Assembly (NCBI GenBank): GCA_025738555.1
Contig: JAOVFP010000009.1
Location: 4,526,001-4,590,000 of the forward strand
Reading direction: 5' to 3'
Length of the DNA: 64,000 bases
DNA from: Cyathus striatus
Lineage: Eukaryota > Basidiomycota > Agaricomycetes > Agaricales > Nidulariaceae
Positions within the stretch are counted from its first letter, which is position 1, and every line of letters starts with the position of its first letter. Under the pieces are notes generated by a model, which saw only the letters and a list, made by a program, of their open reading frames with translations, was not told the origin of the DNA and searched no databases. A program made the position numbers and the translations under genes. Positions 1 through 9,220 of this stretch are shown here, in pieces.

Positions 1-251
1 TTGAGAAGCCTAAGAAGAGGGTGCTGTTGCTTGGGAGTGGGTTCGTTGCGAGGCCTGCGGCGGAGTATGTCGTTCGGGATCCGTCTAATGAGCTTACTAT
101 TGCGTGTCGCACGTTGAAGAGTGCTGAGGCGCTCGCAGAGGGGTTGCCGTCGACTACGCGAATTTTGCTCAATCTGAATGACGCGGAGGCACTTGGGAAG
201 GCTGTGGCAGCGCATGATTTAGTTATTTTACTCATTCCGTATACGTATCAT
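1..251 (+). pseudogene. LYS9: Saccharopine dehydrogenase (LYS9) N-terminal fragment
   Basis: The reading frame carries the NAD(P)-binding start of saccharopine dehydrogenase (glutamate-forming, lysine biosynthesis): LLLGSGFVARPAAEYVVRD, then LTIACRTLKSAEALAEGLPS and ending at IPYTYH. After IPYTYH the similarity stops and a stop codon follows at about 267-269. In basidiomycetes this enzyme is fused behind spermidine synthase; the segment begins inside the chimera, with the upstream part off the window. The homologous fragment at 58330-58600 (minus) breaks at the same residue. Only about 11 residues would be missing between this breakpoint and the LYS9 piece at 31237-32462. Confidence 0.85.
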
Positions 252-691
252 GAAGACATCCCACACTGAGAAGGTAATGAATGAATGCTCTCCTATGAGG
301 AAGTGACATACATACGTAGTTATCCATGATAAAACTTAAAGTTACCGCCATGTCCAGCCAATGGTTTGGCAGCTTGTATGTGCTATAGACACTCGGGCTT
401 CATGTGTCGTGGTTGGGGCACAGAAGACAAGCCTTATCAATATTAATCATCTTATAATAGTTGTGCTTCTACTTCTGCAGCCTTCATACTACTTACATGG
501 CAAATTAGTACCGAGACTTGGTACTCGAGTTGGCCTAGTCCCTAGTTTGTTGTGAAGCTATAAGAGCAAAAATATTGACTATGATTTCCAAGGTACAATA
601 AGTAGTCGTCGAGATCATCCCATTACAAAGACTAAGGTCTAATAGGTTGCTAGTATATAATGAAATAACGAAACCGTTCCAGAACATTCCT

Positions 692-962
692 TCACTTTGA
701 CTTCAAAAGTTTACGTGGGCTATAAATTTTAGCAAGAAACTGGAAGTAGATCGCAACCATACTAGACGCCGCTGCATCGCCGCTGCTCTCGGCGGACTCA
801 AAGTCGATGATACGAAATTTATGTCAACGTTCATGACTCCGGCAAATTTCACCAGGATGTGCTGATGGAGAGGTCGGGGCCCTAAAGAGGTTTTCATATC
901 GAATGTCATCATGTCAGACACCCGATCTGGCAATATCGACAAGTATATCCATGATATCGTCA
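692..962 (-). pseudogene. Copy of the last exon of a protein-kinase-like gene
   Basis: Read on the minus strand this is the counterpart of exon 3 of the intact kinase-like gene at 56923-57878. It keeps the start of the exon (SDDIMDILVDIARSGV) and the HDDIRYEN catalytic-loop equivalent. A CGA codon before HDD has become TGA, so the frame is closed. No exons 1-2 are present: at about 975 the sequence switches to SET3-type DNA on the other strand. It is a passenger in the inverted-repeat arm. Confidence 0.8.
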
Positions 963-975
963 CTAATAGAAGCAG

Positions 976-2464
976 TACCCCTGACAAGGACAAAGAAAAG
1001 ACGGAGATAAAGGGATGCACCCACCCAGCTCACCCCCTTCCTCACTATACGACCCCCCGCCCTCCTCAGATGATGGATTCTCCATTGCGTGTGATATCTG
1101 TCTTCACTGGTGCCATGCGGCGTGTTTTGGCATAGGCCACGACGAGGTCCCCGGCGAGTGGCAGTGTTGGAAATGTGTCCCTCGCGAGGTCGATATGGAG
1201 AAAGCTGTTCGGGTTCGGGTGCAGCGTATTCCATGGAAATCTGTCTTGGAGCAAGGGGGAGTGGCTATGACTGGTCGGAACAGACGAAGTCCAGGCGTAG
1301 AGCGAAAACGTCGAGGGGATGGGAGTACAGCACACGTAAAGACGAGACAGCAAATCTCAGTAGCCCATTCACCAACCACCTCCATAACAGCCCCACTACA
1401 TCCACCTCATCAGCAGTCCCACCCTCACCGCTCGACACCACAAACGAAGACGACTACATCGACATTGACGAGCCCTGGACACACTCCTACGTCCCCCTCT
1501 CAACAGACATAATCCCACACGCCGACGCCCGTGCAAAACTCTGGCGTTACGCACAGAATTGGCGGGGTATAACAGCGCTCACATCTACTCCACCCCCATA
1601 CACCCCCCCTCCCATCCCCGTCCCAGTTCCAGCACCACCAGTCCCTCCCACCGATCCCAGTGCCACCTACCTAAGTCTCCACTCGCACCTCTCGATTCGG
1701 CCACGACCATACGCGGTGCATACAGCTCAGCCTATCAAAACCCAGTCATTCATCACCCCGTATGAGTCTTATCACCCCCTCCTCGTCGTACCTCTCCGAA
1801 CCACTCAACAGGTACACGCATCTACGCATGCCATGCCCTTTCGTGCACCTCGTTGGGCCGCCTTTGGACGTAGCCCTCACGGTCGAGTGTCCAGTAGCAA
1901 AGGCCGCTTCGTACGAAGTGGATGCAGACCAAACGCAGTCCTTTGTCCTGAAAAGGCCAAGGAGGGAGATACAGCGCTTTCGCTTGGGATTTTCGCGTGA
2001 GGGATTTGAAGGCCAACGAGGAGGTTATGTTATGTTGGGAGTGAGACGATGGGAATACGACTGATAGTTTCCCGGCGCTGATTGAGAGTCTGGAGATGTC
2101 CCCGTGAGTTATTTTCGTTTTTTGGGGTAGGGGTTTTGGTTTACCGATACGTTAGCTTGCCGCTTTTTCTTCTTATGTTCCGCCTTCTTTGCCTATGACC
2201 GTGAATGGCCATCCGTCGTCGATGCCTGTGTTTGTGCCGAATGCATTTCCTGGATCACTTACATCCGCACCACCACCAACAACTGCACCACCGCTAACCG
2301 CTGCGTCACCTACCACAGCACCATCACCCGCCTCAAATCCACAACTACCACCCCCCCGCCCCACCAACCAGTCCACAGCAATACGCCCACCGCCAACATC
2401 CTCCTCTTCTCTTCCACATTCACAACACGCTCATGCGGAGCGTGGGCCAAAGACTACGCCCTAG
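976..2464 (+). pseudogene. SET3: SET3-like PHD + SET gene, copy A (broken)
   Basis: Set3-group proteins join a PHD finger, which reads histone methylation, to a divergent SET domain and act in histone-deacetylase complexes. A PHD finger is visible at about 1090-1195 (CDICLHWCHAACFG..., then WQCWKC). A SET domain lies at about 1740-2070, with PFRAPRWAAFG and GRFVRSGCRPNAV. The gene changes frame several times: the PHD and the middle part lie in different frames. At about 1996 the codon expected to follow FGIFA reads as TGA after loss of one base (GCGTGAGGG). The same lesion is in copy C at 48.4 kb but not in the copy at 34.1 kb. The 5' end is fused to the kinase-exon repeat arm and the 3' end runs into a minisatellite. 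Confidence 0.85.
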
Positions 2465-2524
2465 TGCAAATGGCAGTATTCGTCGACAGGGAAGGTCGTC
2501 TTCACACAGGGAGGAGGGGGTCTG

Positions 2525-3050
2525 AATGATGCGCCGTCGTTGTTGTCTTGATACAGGTGGGTGGAGGGAGGAGGGAGGGAGGGAGGGGGGGCTGGGTGAT
2601 GTTCCTTTGACGTCCCTCTTTCCAGTGGCGTTCTCATCTTCGTAACGCAGGAAAGAGGGGCTAAGGGGAGGTCTACAACGCGCGGTCGTTGTTGTTGTGA
2701 CCTAGGGGAGGGTGGAGGAGGAGAGGAGGATTGTGTGACGTCCCATCAACACCGTTCTATGCGGCGGCGTTGTCTCGACGCAAGGAGGGAGGTGAGATGA
2801 GGAGGGGGGCCGGGTGACGTGGCTTCGTCGTCTTCGTTGCGACACAGGAGAGAAGGATGAGGAGAGGAGTTGGATAACGTGGCGTTGTCGCCCCCATGAA
2901 GCAGAGAGAAGGGGGAGGGGGGCGCCGGAGACGTGGCATCGTTGTTGCTGTTGCGATGCAGAGGGGGAGGCGCCGAGGAGGGGGGCTGGGTGACGCTGCG
3001 TTAACGTCTTCAGCGACGCAGGGGGGACGGGTTGGGCCGCTAGAACGTCA
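2525..3050. repeat. GC-rich degenerate minisatellite
   Basis: About seven to eight degenerate units of 55-80 bases alternate a GTCGTTGTTGTTGCGACGCAG-like part with a purine-rich GGAGGGAGGGGAGG part and a GGGTGACGTGG link. Unit starts can be recognised near 2540, 2610, 2680, 2750, 2825, 2880, 2935 and 3000. The open frames in this stretch are Arg/Gly- or Pro/Ser-rich and change with phase, as expected of a repeat rather than a gene. It follows directly after SET3 copy A. Confidence 0.75.
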
Positions 3051-3307
3051 GGCAGGGTGTTGGGCGCATACGCCCGCCACTGCCGTCTAGTCCTCGATGT
3101 GGGCGTTGGTGTTTGTGCTGGCGTCGCGGTCGTCGTTATGGGCGTGGGTGGGAAAGTGGATGGGGGAGTGGATGTGGCTGTGGCTGTGGCTGTGGGTATT
3201 CGTCGTCGTCGTGATTCAGGGAGGAAGGAGGGGATGTGAGGAGGTTGGTGTTGTTGAGTGGGAGTGACGACGATGCAATGGCCGGCAATTCCTATTGCAC
3301 GTGACAT
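2702..3307 (-). other. Open frame starting with a duplicated MSRA 5' end
   Basis: A 201-codon minus-strand frame starts in ATGTCACGTGCAA, preceded by CGCCTATCTCGTC. Almost the same start is found at 5042 (minus) and 63474 (plus), with different sequence downstream. The product is Thr/Pro-rich (TATATATSTPP, TPAQTPTPTS) and its second half simply reads the minisatellite. A small part, QWRAYAPNTLPDVLAAQPV, looks less repetitive but I do not recognise it. I treat it as a copied gene start joined to repeat DNA. Confidence 0.3.
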
Positions 3308-3499
3308 AAATGACGAGATAGGCGTTAGGCCTCAGGGCTAGTCAACTGGTAGTGGGGTGCTGAGTGCATCGTTAGCCACCCTAGCAGTATTCATAAACAC
3401 AGTCGCTAGGTCATGAAGCTTGCTCTGCGGGATAGGTATCATAAGCCGTCGGAAGGTCGAGCAACAATACACAGAGCATACGCACCTGCAGCTATGACA

Positions 3500-5042
3500 C
3501 AGTTGGTTCTTTTTCCTCCTCTGGGGTTGAGGTTCATCCTCATTCTCTTCCAGAGTGGGTTTCTTCGATTTCTGTTTTTGTTTCTCCTGTCCTTCCCGGA
3601 TATCTTCTCCCCTAGCTCCTCTTCCTGCTCATCCCCACACCATACTCGCCCTCCAAATCGTCACTGTCGACTGCCTCTCTTCTTCAAACAGACATAGCGG
3701 TCAAGTTGTCCGGCGAAAGGGAGTAGAAGTCGTCCAGAGTGTATTTGTGGGGTCCACGTTCGAGGATACCGCCACATCTGTTAACACAAGTCAGTCATGA
3801 GCACATGCCGCAGTGACGAAACGAGGTGTGGGGGTAGAACGCACATGTACAACACATTCTTCAGCACAGCTTACGTAGCATTATACCGTGGTAGCGGAAG
3901 AGTAAGCTGAGGGTGTTTGAGCGGGAGCCTCCTATACCGGAAGTTGATAAGCATACCGACCATGACGGAAAACGGAGAGATAGCACAAACCTTTCTCTTC
4001 ATCGTCCTCATCGGAATCACCATCCCGATCCTTATCCCTGCCTTTCTTCTGCTTCTTCTTTCCTCCACCCTTCGCCTTTGGTTTATGAAGCGCAAGACTG
4101 ACCCATTTGCACTTCCCAGAGAGCTGGTATTCAAACCTAGAATAACAGAGTGATTAGCAGTCGTAAAATGAGAACGGCAGTATAATGAGGTGGGAGGTGG
4201 GTGTCAGCCGCAACACATAAGGAGGTGCTCCTAACACAACCGTGTCGCCCTCCAGCGTGGAACGTTGTCCCCATGAAAGCACCTTGCTCCCCCTCGTAAC
4301 GAAAACCAAACTCACAAGTCTCGATCCCCATCCATAACACCCCCGAAATCACCTCCATTCCCTTCGAACTCCACAACACCATAGTGCACCCCGACCTAAT
4401 AGAAGGTGCAAACGCGTCCGAAGGTCTCTTTATCCATTCCCATTTCGCAACTATGACAGCTTGGGCTTTGGTGCGTTTTTGTTGGATTTTGATTTCGCGT
4501 TTTTGGAGGCGGGAGGAGGACGTGGAAAGGTGGACTTTGTTGAGGGCGTGGGCGGGGTTTATTTGTCTATTATTGATAGGCTGTTGCGAGGCATGAGTAG
4601 GGGAAAGGGAGGAGGAAGGGGGAGGACGGACTTCCAGCGTTATGCCTGCCGGGCGTATTCCTTTTACGTAGTCCTCACAGCAGCCCCCGCAAAGCGGCAT
4701 ACCATCTGGTGTAGGGAGGCATGAGAATCCACTTCGCAGTCTACGTATCGAGGGCCAGCATTACGAGGTACAGCTGAAGGTAGAAGATTAAACGAGAAAA
4801 GGGAGAGCTTAGGGTAGACGGCATCGATGGTGTAGGTACTACAACAGCAACGAAGCGTCTTCTACCCTAACCGTAGAGAAGAGAAGGATACTCACTAACG
4901 GCTCCGGGATCCACGAACCTGGATCTTGCGTGCAGCTTTTCCTTCTCTTTGGTCTCGATGCGGTCCCAGGAGTGCGAGGGGATGTCGATTCTGATGTCGA
5001 AGCATTAGAAAGGTATTGCCCTGTCGAAGTTGCACGTGACAT
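3500..5042 (-). pseudogene. Decayed multi-exon gene of unknown function
   Basis: Minus-strand coding-like stretches lie in order. A first exon at 5042-4895 (MSRATSTGQYLSNASTSES..., PKRRK, GSWIPEPL) ends at a GT donor. A middle stretch at about 4550-4250 includes KWEWIKRPSDAF, GMEVISGVLWMG and CEFGFRYEGEQGAF. A stretch at about 4135-3945 holds YQLSGKCKWVSLALHKPK followed by a Lys/Asp/Glu-rich tract (KKKQKKGRDKDRDGDSDEDD). A Glu/Lys-rich end reaches about 3500. Frames change between the pieces and stops intervene, and I could not splice one frame. The acidic and basic tracts would suit a nuclear protein, but I do not recognise the family. Confidence 0.4.
4820..5042. repeat. Inverted copy of the sequence at 63474-64000
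   Basis: The first exon and start of the first intron of the decayed gene recur on the other strand at the right end of the window. The shared parts are the ATGTCACGTGCAA start, the SNASTS...TPGTA stretch, the PKRRK/QDPGSWI end of the exon, the GTGAGTATCC donor and about 60 bases of intron. The right copy carries about 330 extra bases after the first few codons. Confidence 0.85.
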
Positions 5043-7070
5043 ACGCGACGGGATAGGCGACGGCTTAGGGTTGTGTTGTGCTAAGCTTACAAATGTATTA
5101 GCTTCGTCTTGGTGTTTCCGAAGTGCTTCGAGACAATGCTCTACACGGCTAATTTCTTCAACTTATTTCAGTTACACTAGATTTCATTTGTGAAATAACA
5201 GATTGAGTCGATTTGCGTTCAATTCCAATTGGAATTGAATTACATCTGAGACTCGAAGCATGGGTTTCGCTGTTATCAATTGAATAAAACTTGGGGCCGC
5301 TTGGATTCTTACACGATCGGCACATTTCTCGTGGTGTGCTGAGGATATGGGTTGAGAATAGAAGTCAAAGAATAGAGGCAACTTACATTATATAGTTCTG
5401 TTCTGACAGATTTGCAGTTTGTATGTCGTACATGCGTAAAGATTGAGGCTGTGGGTTGAGATCGCATCAACTGTAAGTAGTTCAGCAAGTTAGTATTTGT
5501 GTGACATGAGCGAATCATCAGGCATTATACCAACACACAGGCCTCAAACTATCTTCAATCGCCGTGGTGAACTTATGAGCCCAAATCCATTATCATATAT
5601 ACACCAAATAAATTATTTTACACAACTGCAACCTGCAAGCATTCCTATCTATACCGCGGAACTCGTCGACGCCTCTGCTTCATTTCTTTCAATGCCTTCT
5701 GGCCTCTCCAATGACCGTTCAGACTGTTCTGACCTTCGTGACCCTTCGAATCGTCTTGATCCAGATCCTGATGCTGATCCCGAACCAGAGCCTGACGGTT
5801 CCGTATGTTTGCTTTCTGCAGGCTGTAGTTGCTACACGGAACTAACGACAATTAACTGCTATCAGTACGCCTGTGTATCATCTCCCCCCTACCTTTGCTT
5901 CATGTACGAACATTTCACCACCTCGACTCTCTTTACTTCTTTATTTTATTATTATGTAAACGTGAAAAGATGAGATGAATGTGTAGAATTATATTAGTTA
6001 TTCAAATGTCACAACGATTATCATTCCATGCCGCCTCCACATATGCTTTTAGATAGTTTACTATACCTTTTATGTATTCTACAGACAATGTGCTCCGCTT
6101 TCTATGTATTTAAGTATTATACTATGTACTGTATTTACTTATCCATTTGCCTCTGGCTTTCCCCTCCTGCGTGCTTTGAGGCCAAATGTAACGTCGTCGT
6201 CGTCGATGCGTTGTTTATTTCAACAGAATGTACTCTTTTTACTTCTTTCCTTTCCCTTTTCAGTGACATTTCTAACCTACCCCTGTTCACTCGTTTTTTT
6301 GGCTGTTTGCTCGTTTTGTACTACTTTATATTCATGTTTATTACTCCCTTCATACTCTGCTTGTTCTACTTGCCGATTTTGGTATTGCAGATGGCTTGCA
6401 TCACTCCTCTTTCGCTTTGCAGATCTCATCCCTCCCTTTCCTTCACTCCCTGCATTACTTCCTCCGGTGCTGCCCGCCCTTTCATCCCTTTCCACGTTGG
6501 ATTGTGGATATGTTTTACTTGCCTTTTTGATTGTGTTCCTTATATACTGTTCTTGTTCTGGTTACGAGTAGATGTAAGTAGCTAGAATGCCGCTTTTATT
6601 TATTGTGGATGCCTCGTGTGTCCGAGTTCTTCTCTCTCACTTGAGTAATATTCCGATTGGATTGGATTTTTCTGATTTGATGCTAACGTTGACTAGGACT
6701 ACTAGGGCCTATGGCACCCCGCTCATTCTGCTCTGGATGATATTGGCTAATACTGCGGGCACTATCTCACCTCTGGTGATGTTGATGTGATGTTTCAAAG
6801 GCTAACTGTGCACTGGATTTTCAGGTTGTTTTTAGTCAGGGCTAAGTTTACAGATGTTACGGCAAGAAGCTTCTAAAACACGAACGCTTTCTAGCAATGT
6901 AGCGGAAAGATCTCATGTTGATGTGTTACACCCATCTAGTTAAGGAGTCCGGTTCTCCACCAACGTCCACTGATTTTTGGACTTGTGTTCTCTCGAGTTC
7001 AATTACTGCACTCTGAACGTTTGAAGTTAATTTCTGGTGACTATCCTAGAACTGTCCTGCTCGCTGTAGT
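5043..7070. other. No convincing gene
   Basis: This 2-kb stretch has a perfect 18-base palindrome at 5220-5237 (CAATTCCAATTGGAATTG). A 158-codon plus-strand frame at 5497-5973 ends in a DPDPDADPEPEPDG tract. A pyrimidine-rich zone at 6100-6560 gives overlapping long frames of Ser/Leu/Phe/Cys-rich composition in two phases. Overlap in two phases with skewed composition argues against coding. I recognise no family here. Confidence 0.5.
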
Positions 7071-8040
7071 CGCTATCCGATATTCTCGTTGAATGCAGCT
7101 CGGAGGTCAGGCTTTTCGCTCACTTGGATATCCGTTGCACCGCAGGAATGGTGACCGTCTTGATCGCTCTGGTCGTTCAAAGGAAGGGCTCTTCCAAGGC
7201 TCGTCGTTACTGCTTTGACTCTTTTTCGAGATCTGGTCTCGGACGAAAGAATTACTGAAATGGTAGCAACGCCCGCCTGCTCCAAGGCAGACCCCCACTG
7301 CATCATCTGCACTCTAACTGCTTTCTCCCTATCAACCTCGCGGAGAACAGCATACTCTAGCTACTCTTTTCTTTGCTCATTCTCGGTCGCTGGTGGGGAG
7401 TGGGGCTTTTGTGTGAGTGGGATCCAGAAGGGTTACTATTAGAGTTAGGATTGCGAGATGAGAGTGAATGGAAGGACGTACTTTGAGGATCTGGGGTTGT
7501 TTGAGGTTTTTTTTTTTAAAAAAAAAATATCCTAGTTTATTAGTAGGTTGTGGAAGACCATATGTCACGACTATCCTGTGTCTACTTGTATATACTTTAT
7601 CAGATGAGGCATTTCACTAACTACGTGTGTGTGTGTGAAGTAAGGTATGGCTCAGGAAAATAGTCCGGAGGGCGGCTGTTTGAGGTATAAGAAGCGGAGA
7701 GAAGGACAATGGTGTCAATGGTCTTCGGGGGGACACTGGACAGACAGGTCTGCTGGTGGTTCACGTCGAGCCCTGGTCAAGTCGAGCTGAGAAGGCATAT
7801 GTCATAGACGGGGGAGATGATGATGAGAGTGAGTTGTGATTGAGAGGAGAGAGTAAATGAAGATGGTCGTCGTTGTTGACGATGAGCTCGAAGCGTTCGT
7901 CTCTCCCACCTGGGGCATCACGTGATTGTCCTAAATGTAGTCACATATTCCCGCGTTCCTACATGTCCCCCCTAGGCTTCGGAGTCCATGAGTTAATTGG
8001 AAAGAGTGTGTATGTACTCGAAAAGGTAAAATAGACGACA
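7071..8040 (-). pseudogene. SET3: SET3-like 5' region fragment (copy A')
   Basis: The plus-strand text at 7260-7500 and 7680-8040 parallels the 5' part of SET3 copy C at 48880-49430. Shared segments include the GGTAGCAACGCCC...CTGCTCCAAG stretch, CACTGCATCATCTGCAC, AGCTACTCTTTT, GTACTTTGAG and GTGTGTATGTACTCGA. It keeps only the start of the gene, without PHD or SET, and has no long frame. A short LINE tail is inserted at 7508-7676. Orientation is the same as copy C. Confidence 0.75.
7508..7676 (-). mobile_element. Extremely 5'-truncated LINE 3' tail
   Basis: A run of T (the poly-A tail on the minus strand), then ten A, leads into ATATCCTAGTTTATTAGTAGG and then CCATATGTCACGAC. The same CCATATGTCACGAC motif stands at the same distance from the poly-T of the LINE at 36885-37541. 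The flanks repeat TGTTTGAGGT at 7498-7507 and 7677-7686, a 10-base target-site duplication. Flanking DNA is SET3 5' sequence. Copy C has a slightly different sequence at the empty site, so the target is less clean than for the other LINE. Confidence 0.65.
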
Positions 8041-8470
8041 TTCCCTGCATCAGTATTTACTACTTATGCGCATATACGCTATGCTAACTGGTTACCCATT
8101 GACAGAAGTTGCACACGACTTCGTATGTATAATGTAACTGATATCCACTTTGCTAGCACCATCAGGCAATATGTTCCTACAAGGCCATGTGAGTAAAATC
8201 ACCGGAAAACATGTATTGAGAGATAGTCCTGATAGTTCTATTAGAAGAAAACATTATCACACTGAAAAATGCATTACGCACACCAAGGATGATTCGATAA
8301 TCGATGATTCAAGATAGTGTTAGCGAGTGTGGTCCACTGTAGGTCCCTCAGGAGTCAGAGCCAAGTCACTATCCATCAGCTCGTATTCGTCTCAAATTCA
8401 TCAGGCTATCTGCGGCGTTTGTTTGCAGCTCCGTGTATGGTCCATATATGTAAAGGCTCTAAGTACACCC
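8041..8470. other. No gene seen
   Basis: AT-rich DNA with only short, unrecognised frames. The stretch GTGAGTAAAATCACC at about 8190 recurs near 52455 with a few changes, another trace of dispersed duplication. Confidence 0.5.
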
Positions 8471-8962
8471 AATAAAACTCCGGGTTGCATCTTAGGTATT
8501 TGTATTTATTGCTTACAGTGGTAACTAGTGACCGAACTGGTTGTTGCTAACTTTGGCAGGATTTGTTTTTATTGTCGGTTGTGGTAGCATAATTTGCTAT
8601 TCAGTGTTGTGCTATATCGTATTTTTAAATTAAACGACACACTTAGCTACTTTGCCAACCTCTTGAAAGCACCAGGGAATCGAAGTAGCCAGAGGCAAAT
8701 ATATAATTGAATATATACAACACATGGCTTAATAAAAAGAGTAGATACATAATACGAACGACAACAGATCACCGGTAGAATACACTTGTAAAATATCTAA
8801 ACACATACTTACTAGGTGTATTATGCCGGTGTGGAAGCAGCAGGGGTTGACCAAACGCCGATTATGAGGTACGACGGAAGAGTCGATAAGAGAATGTTGA
8901 AGTACAGGAGTGATGGTGTTGGCTAGACTATACTAGAGACCATGCCAAGAAAACTAAATGTT
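8471..8962. repeat. Dispersed repeat, inverted partner at 53927-54425
   Basis: The segment from CAATAAAACTCCGGG to AAAACTAAATGTT matches the reverse complement of 53927-54425 almost base for base, with few changes and small indels. The sequences outside both ends are unrelated, so the borders are sharp. There is no TG..CA ending, inverted terminal repeat or clear target duplication, and no long frame. It could be a solo end of an element or a segmental duplication. Confidence 0.85.
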
Positions 8963-9220
8963 AGGATTATATAATGTGGGCATGACTTTACACTACCCTT
9001 AAGTATTTATTGGTCCTTATTTGGCGATGTTAGGTTGACGTTGAACGTTGCAATGTTGAACTTCAGCCAATAGACAGTACCATGTCCTGGACACATATCT
9101 CATTTCCTCTATTTGATACACTCCTTGCATTTAGGATGGATTTTTAGGTGCAGCCGGTAGCGATATGATGTTGACACCGGTTTGTTACTTTAAAAATACA
9201 TCTTTGAAGGCGATGGCCTG

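Larger units (their letters stand above)
1..975. repeat. Left arm of a ~1-kb inverted repeat (partner 57592-58581)
   Basis: This stretch matches the reverse complement of about 57592-58581, roughly 90% by eye with small indels. The match runs through a LYS9 fragment, about 400 bases of non-coding DNA and the last exon of a kinase-like gene. It ends near 975, just inside the intron before that exon, where SET3-like sequence starts. The left edge is cut by the window border. Both arms share the same LYS9 breakpoint, so the duplication happened after LYS9 was broken. Confidence 0.9.

Noticed and set aside
4839..5042. Reading the 67-codon frame as a complete small gene
   Set aside because: The frame continues past a clear GTGAGTATCC donor shared with the copy at 63.9 kb, so the last 18 or so codons are intron sequence.
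6104..6571. Long overlapping plus-strand frames of 155 and 185 codons
   Set aside because: Two phases are open together over a pyrimidine-rich tract, and both products are Ser/Leu/Cys/Phe-rich with no recognisable pattern.
8471..8962. Solo LTR
   Set aside because: No TG...CA ends and no target duplication at either copy; a retroviral-type origin is not supported.
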